Assembly: GCA_036346375.1 (NCBI GenBank)
Contig: CM070515.1
Location: 14,840,423 to 14,904,422, forward strand
Reading direction: 5' to 3'
Length of the DNA: 64,000 nt
From: Guadua angustifolia
Taxonomy: Eukaryota > Streptophyta > Magnoliopsida > Poales > Poaceae
The position numbers and the translations under genes are program-made. Below, in pieces: positions 22,211-34,849 of this stretch. Each line of letters opens with the position of its first letter. Within the stretch, counting starts at the first letter, position 1. The notes under the pieces were generated by a model. That model was not told the origin of the DNA, made no database searches, and saw only the letters and a list, made by a program, of their open reading frames with translations.

Positions 22211-24709
22211 TGAAAGGACAGGTGATGTCGCCTAGAGGGGGGGTGAATAGGCGAATTAAACTTTTAAAACTTAATTGCAGCGGAAATAAAACAATCCAAG
22301 GTTTTCGATCAGGAGTGTCCGGGATTTTATCCGGATACTCAGTATAAATGTCCGGACTATCCGGTAATTAAAGTGGATACTCGGATTGGAGGCCTCGGGA
22401 TGAAATTTGAAATTCCTCCAACTTTTGAGCAATCTATTTGAACACAAAGATTCTAAACACTACCAGGAGTCTAGATCAAGTAGTGGTCTAGCGAAAAACT
22501 CAATAAGCAAGTAGATCAAGCAAAATCAAGATTCAATATCAATAATAAAGCAAAAGCAAGAAGTAAACCTGGAGACGAAGATTTTTCACCCGAAGTTCGG
22601 ATCCTTGAGGGGATCCTACGTCTCCGTTGAGGCGGCACCAAGCCGGGGTCTCTTTCAACCCTTATCCTCCCGGTGTTGCACTTTACACTCGCCGGTGCCG
22701 GTCACCCAAGACACGGGGTCTCTTTCAACCCGCTAGCCGCTTGGGTGTTGCACCTTGCACTCGTCGGCTTTCACTTCTTTGATTCCTTCTTATGAGGCGG
22801 AATCGGCATTCACAAACTTCCCACGGCCAACCACACGAAGCTTGGTGGCTCGTGAGGTGACGCCCTAGCCGCCTAGGAGTCCTCAACCTCCAAGAGTAAC
22901 AAATGCTCACGAAGAACAAGCTTGGAGATGAAATCAAGTGCTCAACAACTCAAATCACACTCAACCCGAGCACTACCTCTCTCACACCCAACCCTTCACT
23001 CAAAAGGATCACTAAGATCTAGGGTTAGAGGGCTTTGGGAGCTTAAGATCACCAAGAATACACCCCAAAGTACCAAGGAACTAGCCCAACAACCTCCTCT
23101 AACGGTTACCCAAGAGGAGGCTTTAAATAGAAGTCCCCAAAAAACTAGCCGTTTGAACTGCGCAAACCGGATACTCCGGACTATTTTAACCTCGAGTGTC
23201 CGGACTAAATGTCCGGATACTCTGAATCACCCGGATACTCCGGATTGACCTAACCGAGACCCAACCGGATACTCCGGATCGACTCAAAGACCCGACGAAA
23301 AAGAGCATAACTTTTGATTCCGGACTCGATTTAAGTGATTTTGGACTCTATTGAAAGCTAAGAACAAGGGCTACACAACCAACAAGGTCTCACTACCCAA
23401 ATCTCAAAGGATAAATCTAGATTTCACCAAGAATCCAAGAGAGACCTACAACTTTCACTTTCCGGCACCACCAACACCACTCTCTCTCTAAATTTCACAA
23501 GGATGGATCACTTAAGCACTTGACACATCTAAAAGTCATTCAATGGAGCATCCCTCTTAATAGTACGGTAATTCTTAGACTCAAATTCAAACGAGAAATC
23601 TAAGTCTTACATTCAATCGCATGTCTTTGTCTTCTCCGTGGATGCAATGCGATGATGTCTTTACCAAATGATTAATGACATCTTCACCTTGTCCAACTTG
23701 ACTCGATTCACCTCATGAGACTCTCGCCCCATCGACCTTAACTTGATCATCCTCTCCGACGATCTCCACGCCAAGTCGATCTTGACTTAGTCCTCAACTC
23801 TTGGTGACACCGCCGTCTTGTTGACCTCGGCTTAATGATCATCCTCCCGGATACCTTGGTCATCATACACATACGGGACCTAATTCTTTCCAAACCACTC
23901 ATGAAAGACATTAGTCCCAAAAGCTCAGTAGATGTGAATAAATTGATATTTGTGAGTAATTAAGTACCCCAAGTGTTTCATATAAAGAAGCATAATATAA
24001 CTGGAAACACTTGACATAAGAGATATTCTCTACTAAGTACATCATGATGAATATGTAATTGATCTATATGCACTAGAGAGATAATTACGATATGATGAAT
24101 CAATTAAATCATGGCAAGGATCACAGTCTTTACTTAAATGAAGCACATGATAGAATATACACGAATTGTACATGTGTGACTAATATTTAGAATAAGAGTA
24201 AATATGTGATCCAACTCTAGATTAAACTTCACTAAGGGAGTTGCATGAGAAGATATACAACTAAAACATGCATGCACCAAGTCAATCTATAGCAATATGA
24301 AGTTTAACTCTAGTTAATACATGCATACTAAAAACAAAGCACATAATGAACTCAAATGAATATATATGCACATATAAGTATGACATGAACCAATGTGCAT
24401 ATATATAATCAACATGCTACTTGGAGTTCACTATGCATTTGCACAAAAGGAATGCAATAACAAATATAGAAGAGATACCAAAATTGCATACCTTATCTTT
24501 GTTTAACCACTCCACTTGATTTTCCTCAAAACAGATGAGACTAATACTCAACTTAGCAATAAACATGTTAGTCTCATAGCAATATAATCATATTAGAGGT
24601 TTGTCATTTGTTAAGCACTAAGTTAAGCATTTACTCAGTTACATAGATTGTCATTATATGCGTTTGTCATTAATCACCAAAATAACATAAGTGCCTAGAT
24701 GCACTTTCA
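22211..24709 (-). mobile_element. Solo LTR, SIRE/Maximus-like Ty1/copia (2.5 kb)
   Basis: It begins TGAAAGGACA and ends TGCACTTTCA, a 6-bp perfect inverted terminus TGAAAG/CTTTCA. It is flanked by TGTGC on both sides (22206-22210 and 24710-24714). Near the left end is CCTAGAGGGGGGGTGAATAGG, which in grass elements marks the 3' end of such LTRs, so the LTR reads on the minus strand. No internal domain or second LTR is present, hence solo. Its first kilobase is dotted with CCGGATACTC / GTCCGGAC motifs. Confidence 0.85.
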
Positions 24710-24714
24710 TGTGC

Positions 24715-25797
24715 AGAGGGACAAACGTTTATAGATGAACTTGATAATAAGCCATAGGTAAAGAGCATCGACATGACATGATCTTGTTGCAGGAAAAAAA
24801 AGTCTGTACTTGTAAGATGCCAAAGTAGCAACAATATCAGGTCAATACTAACAATAGTCGAGGTTCAAAAGAACAATCAAACTCTCCATGACCAGTATGA
24901 CAAATTCAGAAAAGCAAGAAAAAAAATCAAAAAAGGGTTTTGCATTAGACAAACTTGCCTATAGGTCATTTTTTTCTTTTAGATAATAGAAGATGATATC
25001 TCAAGGTCTCTGCATCGTAAGATGCACACAACTAATCAATTATTACATAGTTACAACCAAACGGCTATGGAAAGAAGAATACAAATAGGCTCTGTAGAAA
25101 AGATTGAGCCAACGAATCCGAGGTAATGCTGATAAGCCGAAGCCGAAGAGCTGGAGTCAAAAAGCCGGAGTTGATAAGACTTCGTGGTATACTTCGGATG
25201 CATGTAGCAAAATCTAATGGAAAATCAAAAGCTGAAGCTAAAATCAAAAAGTAGGAGCTGAAAAACCAAGGATGAAACCCAAAAGACTAGAAGCTAGAGC
25301 CAAAAGTCAAGAAGACATCGATTGAGCTCTCAGGTGGATGGTTGAAGCAAAGGCAGGCGAATGGCGGTCGGTCAAGACAAGTGGCGCCGAAGTGCCGGGC
25401 ATAGAGGCCGCACGAAGGCAAAGGTGCGGGCCGACGCGTATGGTCAAAGTCACCGGTGGCGCGGGAGAATGAAAAGGACGAGGCCGGAGGCAGGGCAAGT
25501 CAAGAGGGCTGCTAAGGCGTGCGTCCAACAGAGCCGCCGAGTTCTACTTCTTGGATACATCAGTATGGCAGGGTTCCTTTCTTTCATTTAATATAACAAT
25601 GATTAAATGAAAATACCTTGTCAATAATGGAGTGTTCATGAAAATGAAAGCTATTTTCAACTTTTCTCTTTCTTCTGCAATCTCTGTACTTGGATAACAT
25701 GACACCCAAAATTATGATATGTAATAAATATTCTTATTTTTCAATCTTTTGAAAGCAATATAAACCAATTGCTTTCAATGAGTGAACGCCAAACTAG
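24715..25797. other. Intergenic DNA, no gene recognised
   Basis: AT-rich sequence. About 25100-25310 has repeated phrases of the type AGCTGAAGCTAAAATCAAAAAG, reminiscent of MITE interiors. About 25320-25540 is a GC-richer patch with overlapping open frames and no recognisable family. Confidence 0.4.
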
Positions 25798-25901
25798 TGC
25801 CCTGTTTAGTATGGTTATAGCTTTTCTAAAAAGTAACATTTGACTGAACTATATGGCTGAATGGCTGAGATGAAGAGGTTTGATGTTTGATAGTCTTAAT
25901 G

Positions 25902-28900
25902 TGAAGGACCGAAAATGGCAATCAGGGGGTAAATGATCACACAATAGTTTTTCCTCAAAGGATCTAACCAAAACCTCCCAACACCTCAGAAGAGCGGAAG
26001 AAAACAAATCTACTGAAAATCAGCATAGGGGTGGCACTACCACTCTTAGATGGCTGATAGTACTAGGATAAATAGTAACCTCGGTACTACTGGGTACTAT
26101 AGCACAGTAGTGCCAAATCAGCACGAGTTCGAGATCAAAAATGCGTATAACTTTTGATCGGCTGATCCAAACCCTGTGAAACTTTGTATACACATTCCTA
26201 AGGATGTCAGAAACTTATTCCAATCTTCAATCAGAAGGATTGATATCAAATTTCTAACCTTTTTTAAATTTACTAAAGGTTACACTAAAATCAGGTCAAA
26301 ATCCAAAACTTTGCACTGAGCTTGCTAATGGGGATTTGATGATCAAGATGATAGTAGATAGCCTTCCACATATCACAACTAGCAAGAACCCTAAAGAAAT
26401 CACTTTCAAACGTGCAAGATCAAGATCTATCTCAAGAATTTCCTTCTCAACTCAAAAACCAATTTGTTGGAGAAACTTGGATGATTAAGAATAAGCTTGC
26501 CTAGATTATTAAGGAGATAATCTCCAGAGGATACATCTATCAATTATACATCCTTGGAAGTACAAGATCAAGCAAAAAAGAAACCAAATGGAGGAATCAA
26601 GAACCAAGAAAGAAGAAGATCAAAACAAAAGGCAAAACTTGAGCACGAATTTTCATTTCATTTCAGATCATGAGGATGGATTACAAAGCCTCTCACATGA
26701 GGGTAAAACTCCCAAGGAGCACTCATACACCCACACAAGAAAATCAAAATCTTGTGAAAATCCTAATTCTTCTAACTAAGAATTAGTGGCTTAGAAACTC
26801 ACCTCCCACTACATCTCCTTATATAGTGGAGGCAACTCTAACCTTAAAACCTATACACATATGTGGATACCATCCACATTTATATGGGCTAACCTGTTAA
26901 TCCAACACCATATCGGGTTTTACACTCACACAAGCACGCTTCTCAAAGCGGCCTACACATTGACGCTAATCTACTCCACAAGCCCGAATTTGTGTCCAAC
27001 TCCAGTTCGACTTGACCTAAACCACTTAGGCAACCGCCACGGTTTTTCAAACCGCCTCAGATGCCGATATTGGACAAATTACCAATTTACCCTAATGACC
27101 GGGCTTCTTTCTCCTCAAAGCATCGCCATGCTTTGCACTTTTCACGTAGGCCCAATGACTTACTACCAAGCCTCTCATACGTCCAGACTCCCCTGAACCA
27201 TCCTCACTTATTAGTGGGCCCAAGTCCCTTGATGAGCCACGTGTCCTTGATAGCTCCAGCATGACAGCATCGGCTTCCTTGACCATTCTTGACCTCAACT
27301 CCTCCCTGAGTCTAGTCCTGACGAGTACCCGGGACATGGGTATCCCCAGCGGCCCGGAAAAACAAATAGGCCGCCTCGAAACCCGGGCTTCAGCTGGAGG
27401 CCCCGCTCGAAAGTACCCGGTCCCCGACCAAGCCGCAACTAAAGCGGCTGAAGACAGTCCGACCCGCCGGTCGGATCGCCCGTGAGCCCCGATCAAGCTC
27501 ACGCCACCTCCGCCAGGAACAGACGTCAAGTTATCGGGAACCGGTCCCTGACCTAGTCACCTACCCCGCCGGTACAACCCCTCAGCATGACCACACGAAG
27601 CCCTTCCCAAGGCGGCAGGTGGCCGAGGATGAGCGCCGAGCTCATCGCCCGGTCATGAACAGTGGGCGGACGCGCGTTCCCCCGAGGCGATCTCCGGAGC
27701 CAGGCGGCCCGACGTCAGCATACGACTAGTAGGCAGGAGGCAGGTACGCCGTTTCCCGGTGGAGCGGAGCCTCACATTTCACGTGTCCACCAACCCGGTA
27801 CATAACCGCACGAACCACCCGTCAGCGTCCAATCTGAGACCGACGCCGAGGTCAAGGATAGACCCCGACGTAAGGCACCCGTCCTTCTTTTGGGACTCCC
27901 ATGTAACACGCTTCTTGAGCTATATAAGGGAAGCAGACCTCTAGAACAGACGAACCGATCAATAGCAACACATAGGAGTTCCAGTGCCCTCACGACCACG
28001 AGTCCCTCACACCCTCGCTCGTTTTCACCCACGAGGCGATCGGGGCCAAACCTCGATCCTCACTTGTAATACGGGGCGACCCCCCACATCAGAAGCAATA
28101 TACGATCGCCTCACAAACTGGAGTAGGGATTTTCAGCCCGAACCAGTATAACTCTTGGACCCCTTCTTCTGGTCTAATCATTCAGGGAACGGGAACGTGT
28201 GGCCCCTAGACTTATAAATTTACTTGTCGGTTTACGAAACACCGACAAGTCCCGATCCATACCGTTGCCTGTTATGTCTATCATCAGTGCTTCACGCTTT
28301 GACTCCTTATCTTCTCAGCTTGCAACCACTTCCCTGCCTCGGTCATCTTCCGATGTCCCTTGACCGTTCTAGACCTCAACTCTCTTAGTCTAGTCTCGGT
28401 CTCGCCTTCGCCTCACCATGACCTAGCCCTCAAGTCCTGTAACCACACAGACAAGCAAATCATCATATAGCACTGTTCACAACATATGCAATTGAATCAA
28501 CACTATGCAAACACATAGCACAAATTCACTAGAAACCCAATACTACCACCAACCAGAGGCCGATAGTACTGCAAGTCCAATACTACCACTCCTGGTTGGC
28601 CGGTAGTACCACTAGCTCTGAAAATCTTTGAGAGAATCTATTCTGGAAAATAACTACCTCCACGAGAGGCCGGTAATCCCGCACCACCGGTACTACCGCT
28701 TCCAAATGGCCAGTAGTGCCGCCCTTGTCTACCCTAAAGAAAACACCTCTCTGTGAAAAGGCTGCTGCTACTCTGAGGCTGGTAGCACCATAGGGCCAGT
28801 ATTACTGCCGTCCCAGGCCAGTAGTACCACCCGTCGGCACTACCGTCTTCCTAGGCTGGTAGTGCTGTCCTAACTTGACAGCACATCAAGTTGCTTTAAA

Positions 28901-29001
28901 TTCAAAATTGAATTCAAAATAAACTCAAACTTAAGCACCACATACTCAAATATTCTCAATAACTTATCACAAATATGGATAGACCTCCACATAGTCTTTC
29001 A
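25902..29001 (-). mobile_element. Solo LTR with 'TACTACCG' motifs, hosting a nested LTR
   Basis: It starts TGAAGGACCG and ends GTCTTTCA, and is flanked by TAATG on both sides (25897-25901 and 29002-29006). Net of the nested LTR it is about 2.17 kb. The region 28550-28870 is full of GGTAGTACC / ACTACCG phrases. Sequence around 26120-26240 is homologous in inverse orientation to 62600-62710, so this and the solo LTR at 61257-62956 belong to one family. Confidence 0.85.
27319..28247 (-). mobile_element. Nested gypsy-type solo LTR (929 bp)
   Basis: It starts TGACGAGTACCCGGG and ends ACACCGACA, flanked by AGTCC on both sides (27314-27318 and 28248-28252). It is much more GC-rich than its host LTR. 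Read on the minus strand it starts TGTCGGTGTTTCG and contains TATATAG at about 27923, a possible core promoter. No internal region is present, so it is a solo LTR. Confidence 0.88.
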
Positions 29002-29271
29002 TAATGCTTTTAGGTGTGAGAGGTACAAGTTGAAAATCAGGGTGAGTGGTAGGGTTTGGGATTTTATACTTGGTAAGAGGGGTGATTTTCTTAAATTCTA
29101 GTGGCAAAGTCAGAACACCAACCCACAGAAATCATGGAAAGCTACCTTGGATCAACTTTTAGCTTTCATCTTCTCGTTTTTGGCTTCTAGCTGCGAAGAA
29201 ACCTATTGTTTGGATAAGCTTTTGGCTTTCAAAGGGAAAAGGTTGAAGTTGAAGTAATTCCAAACAGGGCT

Positions 29272-30721
29272 TAAAATAGATAAGTAGAATAGGAGATAAA
29301 TAAGGCTTGAGAATGATATACAGGAAAATGAATTGGCATGAATCGTATGAAGAAAATCAATCGATGCTTTGATCGTACAATCTTGCAAATTTAATGTAGC
29401 AGTACGATGGGCAACCATAATGAAAAGGGCAAATTATAACCTAGATTTGTACATCAGATTCCCTATGGGGCATTCCATCGAATAGGCGTAGTGAATCCAA
29501 CGGATGTATGACATAAATCGCCAAGCTAGTAGGAAGTTCATGAAATTGAACATATATAATGTAAAAATACACTAATTAGACAGCAGCAAGACATGGATCA
29601 CCTAGAAATAGCAAGGGAGGATTTGGATCAAGAGCAAGCCCATCACGGTTGCCATGGGAAGGAGGCTTGAGACTGAGGACACAACCACTATGGCTACTGT
29701 GGTGGAGGAAAATAAAGCATCTAGATACAGGGGTTGGAAGCAACCGTAGGGGTAGGTGACTAGCGCAGACATGGCCAATGTGGATGTCATATGCAACCTA
29801 CGCTAGCGAGAAACGGAAGAGCATGACGAAGCTAATGGGGAGGATCAGAGTGGGAAGGAGATTCATTTGAGGATGTGCTGAAGGTGGGGGGAATAAAAGC
29901 AATGATGCTTGCCCATTCGCCTAACAATGCTCTACCTAGAATTCTTGTGATGGTTTCTAGATGCCAGAATTGGATCCGATGGCTAGCAATAGCTAGGATT
30001 GGTCTATGATGTTTGAATGTTAATCTGTACTTTTCAAAGTTGATCCAAAAGCTAAAAATAGTAGGAGCAACTATTTTACAGTGGACTCAATTGTACTGGA
30101 GTAACTAGAAATTGGGCGTATGATGATAGCTTTTCCATCGTACGGTCCTCTACCGTCAGATCTAACTTAAAGACGTAAATCTCAATAATATGATGCGCAA
30201 CAATTTATTACTAAGTTTGCAACAAAAAAATATCTCTCCAATGCAACAAACACGAAAGCACAACTAGAAAAATGCTAAATAATAAGAATTACCAAATACA
30301 ACATTACGAGAAAAATGCTCCAACTAATATACACACATTATTCTTCTGACAAAATGAAAATCATTAGAAATTGTTGCAAACATTTTTGAGAAGATAATAC
30401 AACATTCATATAAAAATCATGCAACAAATCGACTTAATTACTGCGACAATCAAGATGGGGTTGGATGAGGAAGAGAAGGAGGCCAGGCATGCGGGTGATC
30501 AAGACGGTAGCAGCTAATCTAGGGCCTTGCCTTTGCACTCGATCCCCACAGGCCAAACCACAACCTTGTCACTGGTCCCTTGCTCGTCATCCACCACCCC
30601 CACCTTTCTCTAGACTCATCCCAGACAAACCCAGCAAGCTGTAGCCGCTTCTCGGAACACTGCAACATCCAAAAGATATAGCCCCAACATTGTAAAATCA
30701 TCTATTGTAACAATAAGCGGT
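29272..30721. other. Intergenic DNA, no gene recognised
   Basis: AT-rich DNA with several TTGCAACA / GCAACAAA phrases (30190-30440). A 19-base string (30663-30681) recurs at 47577-47595, on the far side of the large nested insertion. Confidence 0.4.
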
Positions 30722-33700
30722 TGTAAGTTCAAGCTCCCCTTTAGTTTTGGTGGTTGATTTTGGATTAATATTTAATCTCTATTTAATGAAAAATATAATC
30801 ATTGTAAGACTAACACTTTTATTGAGCTTTATTTTATTAGTCTCATTTGGATGAAAAATGGAAACCCCGAAGGTATATATCGTTATAACTCTATTATTTC
30901 TATAGCATATTTTGGATTCAAGTTAGAAGATGAACTCCACCATACTATAAACCTCAATATGTGTATTTTGTGTCTAATTCCATATATACATGAGTGCACA
31001 TATTTAGGGAAAGTTCATACTTTACCTTGATGTTTCGTAAGTATTGATCCCTTTCATATTGCCAAATAAATTAAAGATCATTATATTGAAACAAATCCTT
31101 AAGTATATAAAAACTTGTGTAATTGTAGTGTATTTATGGAAATATAAGATAAACTTCAAAGCAATCTAAAATTTAATATGTGCATATTGATTCAAAGTTC
31201 AATTATTTATATGCACATATTTAATGGAGTTTATTCTATGCTTGATGGTCTCAATAGTATTGATGTCTTTCCAACACTCTATATAAATTGGGTCATTACT
31301 TTGAAACCTATCAAAGTGAGTATATGGAGCTTTTGTAGTTAAAATATACTCGTAACAATTTAAAGTCAATTTAAATTATGTTTGATTATCATTCAACCAT
31401 CAAAGAACCAATCATGTGTTGATGGTGTTCTTTATTAATTAAAGGACAAACGAAAAGTTCTCGAGTATATGAAGCATTAGTTGCATCACACATGCTCAAG
31501 ACAAATCAATATTTTTATTCAAATTAATTTGGGTTGTGGTCAATCATCAAAGGAGTAGATTAAAGGATATTAGGGCATTCATTATATGTTAATGGAGTAC
31601 ATTGATGATGGAAAAACCATGTTTGTTGGATTAACATTTTCTATGAATTATGAAAGTAGGTTGAATCCAACGGTGATAAAAATTTGGATGGCATCATGTG
31701 TTGATAGCCATCAAGTCAAGAATCGACAAGATGGATACCATTATGTGTTGATGGGCATCAATGAGAGATCTCGAAGGGAAGAGTAACAGAGTTCATCATA
31801 TGTTGATTAATGAGACAAGATGTCGTGCCCCGAATTTGTAATTCCGGACACTCTGTGTATCCTGCACTAGTCCAGGATCGCGCTAGTGCACATAGACCAA
31901 CAGGGTATAATATCACATCATACACAAATGAATATTAAATAAAGTACTTCAAACATTTATATAAACGAGTGTACGACCTTATGGTCATCCTTACAATAGT
32001 TATGCCACGCAGGGCTTACAATAATCAAATAACAAAAGTTCAGCAGCGGAATATAAAAAGTCGTGATGTCCATCTTCTCCACGATCGCTCCGGCGAAGGC
32101 TTGCCCCTAGTTTTCGGCTCCTCGACATACTCTTCCTCGTAGGCTGGTGTAGTTTCTTCTTCTGGTAGGTTTGTCCGCAAGGGTGAGTACACACCGTACT
32201 CAACAAGTCATGCACAATGCAGATCTATTTACTACATGCATGGCTTATTCAAAGGATAGGCTTTACTGGTTATTTTGCTTTTGCATCAATATTTTGAACT
32301 ATCAATTATTCAGATTGAAAGCATCAAACATATAACGAATATTTGTCTCAAATTGTTTTTCCACAATATTTTGGACACACAGTCCCTAGACAACTTCATT
32401 TCACAATTTTGGCACACAGCCAACCACCCCATTTTATTTTTAGAACACTACCCCTTGACTGTAATCCCGAGCATTGTCCGAGACACAGTGGACTCGGCTA
32501 TTGAATAGTTTTAACACTCTGCAGAGGTTGTACACTTTACCCACAAGATACAGTTGCACACCACAAAGGCGATTAACCGTAACAAAGCTTTTCAGAAACT
32601 TCTACCTTAGCCTAAGAACCTCTCCGTGTTGTCTTCACTATCATTTCCCTCACTCGAGTCAAGTATAGGAGGACAAACACCGTTGGATCGGTACCAAGCC
32701 AAGCACGTGCACGCTCCCGTCTGATTACCCCGTGTAACTGCCACCCCGAGGTATCAAAGGTAAGACATCAGAAACTTACTAAGCTAGGTCTTCCCATTCA
32801 GACATGTGGTTGTACGAGAGACTCAGGTCAAAGGCTTGCAAGGTAAGGTCCTTATCTGACCAAGGCAAGACATCCTTCTCTCAATTTGGCACACAGCCCT
32901 CACAACACTCAACCCACCCCCATTTGCCACACAGGCCCACCTGGCACGAAGCCTCGGTCCACTTGCCCCAGTCTAAATCAATTCCACCCCAAGTTGTTAA
33001 CAGTGCAACTCATGCTCATATTCATCTTTCATGTAGAACCACACAGGTCTCTACACTTCAATGTTAATACCAACATCATTCCACATTTCATTAAAAAGCA
33101 TTCACTATTCTTTAGTCAGTGTTGATTTTGTAATCCAAATAGAATGGTTCACGTACATGCATGGCTAAGCAACTATTCACGGTCTAGCCTCCCGTGTTGG
33201 CACAATATATATATCATCAACCAACTAGATTTATCCAACTTAGGTCATCAAGGAATCATGGCATACAAATGATATCAAGGTGGCATAAACAATTTGGTTG
33301 GATAGCTAATTCACCCAAAATAATTAAAGTCATTTTTAGTTGAATTAGCATGCATAGTTTAAAACAAAGTATATTTCAAAAATTAGGAGCAACATGGTCA
33401 AAGCATAACTTGCCTTCAAAAAGTTGCTGGTCTTGTCCTGGCGGGTCTTGCTCTAAAAATTCTCCTCAAGTTCTCCGACAAATCAACGTCTACAAATCAT
33501 ATACATACACACAATAAATACATTTTCCAGAGAGCAAATTCAACTCTAAAAATTCAATAAAATTCACCAATAAATAGATCTTGATTTTACAAATTTTTAG
33601 AAATTGGAATCACTCAAATCGGAGCTAAAACGCAAAAGTTACAAGCGTTTGAAGTTTTAAAATAAATCCAAAAAGATTAAACCAAATTTCTCTATTTATT

Positions 33701-33724
33701 TTTATACGGAAAATCCCGAAATTA

Positions 33725-33834
33725 TGACGTCAGCATTGATATTTATGACGTCATCACCGAAAGTATTTCCACCGAATATATTTAATTACAAAAAATGGAT
33801 TTATGACGTCAGCATGACGTCACTGCTGACGTTA
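33725..33834. promoter_or_regulatory. Cluster of TGACGTCA palindromes
   Basis: Perfect TGACGTCA octamers occur at 33725-33732, 33746-33753, 33804-33811 and 33815-33822, and a one-base variant (TGACGTTA) at 33827-33834. This is the core recognised by plant bZIP/TGA factors and resembles as-1-type elements with paired TGACG motifs. It lies within the Tekay-like LTR. Confidence 0.6.
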
Positions 33835-34023
33835 GCATCGACCTTGCCAAGATCGACAAATGGGCCCCATCGATGACGCCAAGACGACACGCGTGTCGAT
33901 CATCCGAAGCGTGACACGCGTCAACAAGATTATCACCGAGAGGTTGATTTAATCTCAACCGTCGGATCGAAAATAAACGGCGAGATCTAAACGACGGTTC
34001 GGCTCGAGTTATTCCGGTGGCGA

Positions 34024-34481
34024 CACGTGGCGCAATGTCAGCCCTCGGATCATGATCTAACGGCGAAGAATAAACCGAATAACGATTCAATTAATCCGGT
34101 CATGCGTCAAGATTCGATGCGCGATCAACGGCCAGGATTGCACCGACACTTTTGAGCGTCACCACGGTGCTGACACGTGGCTCAATCGTGACCATCAGAT
34201 CTACATCTAACGGCGGCAATTATTCGGTGACGCCGACCACGGCCGACAATTGCGTCGCCTCGATTCCCCCGACGACACGCGTCGCCGCGGGTTTTGGCGG
34301 CGTAGCGTAATCTAGCGTTCATTCAAATTTCTACGGCCAAGATTGATCCAAATTTGACGCTTAATGTCTCCGATCTAGCGGCTCTGATTAAATGGCCTAC
34401 GTGGCAAAATATAAACCGCACGATCCATATCTATCTACCGACGATTGATAATGAGGTTCACTATTCATAAGGTTACGTGGC
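34024..34481 (+). promoter_or_regulatory. Series of (C/T)ACGTGGC motifs
   Basis: CACGTGGC occurs at 34024-34031 and 34174-34181, and TACGTGGC at 34398-34405 and 34474-34481. ACGTGGC is the core of ABRE/G-box elements. They lie in loosely repeated LTR sequence (ATCTA.CGGC phrases), so the spacing may come from decayed tandem repeats. Confidence 0.45.
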
Positions 34482-34849
34482 TAAATCTAGACCGCCCATC
34501 ATGAATCCAATGGCTAATAATCTACTCGGTCATGGCGCCGCGGGCGATCCCAACTACACGCGCGTGGCATTATCCTAGTCCTTGATCTCTAGATCTACGG
34601 CGCCACGTTAAAGATGGCACTTACTATTTAAACGATGACGTGGACGAATCGAAGACGTTGATCGTGGCTTGGACGATTGACAAAGCTCTGAAGTCCGGCG
34701 ATGGTGCGGCGACGTTCGAAGACCGGAGCGGGAGAAGATGACGCGGGCGACGGCGTTCGATGATCCTCCGGCGACAGGAAGTAGCTCCCCCGGTGCGGCT
34801 GGATGAGAGGAATACTCCGGTGGTCACAGGAAACAAGAACAGTGTCCTC

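Larger units (their letters stand above)
25798..29271. mobile_element. MITE split by a solo LTR (tentative)
   Basis: GCCCTGTTTAGTATGGTTATAGC starts at about 25798. Beyond the solo LTR the inverted sequence from about 29271 reads GCCCTGTTTGGAATTAC, the familiar GCCCTGTTTGG terminus of grass MITEs. Without the 3.1-kb LTR insertion the element is about 370 bp. I could not settle the target duplication. Confidence 0.45.

Noticed and set aside
25307..25591. Open frames on both strands in a GC-rich patch
   Set aside because: No family resemblance, no splice context, and both strands open.
27092..27529. 145-codon minus-strand frame
   Set aside because: It crosses the left boundary of a nested solo LTR (27319), so it cannot be an ancestral gene.
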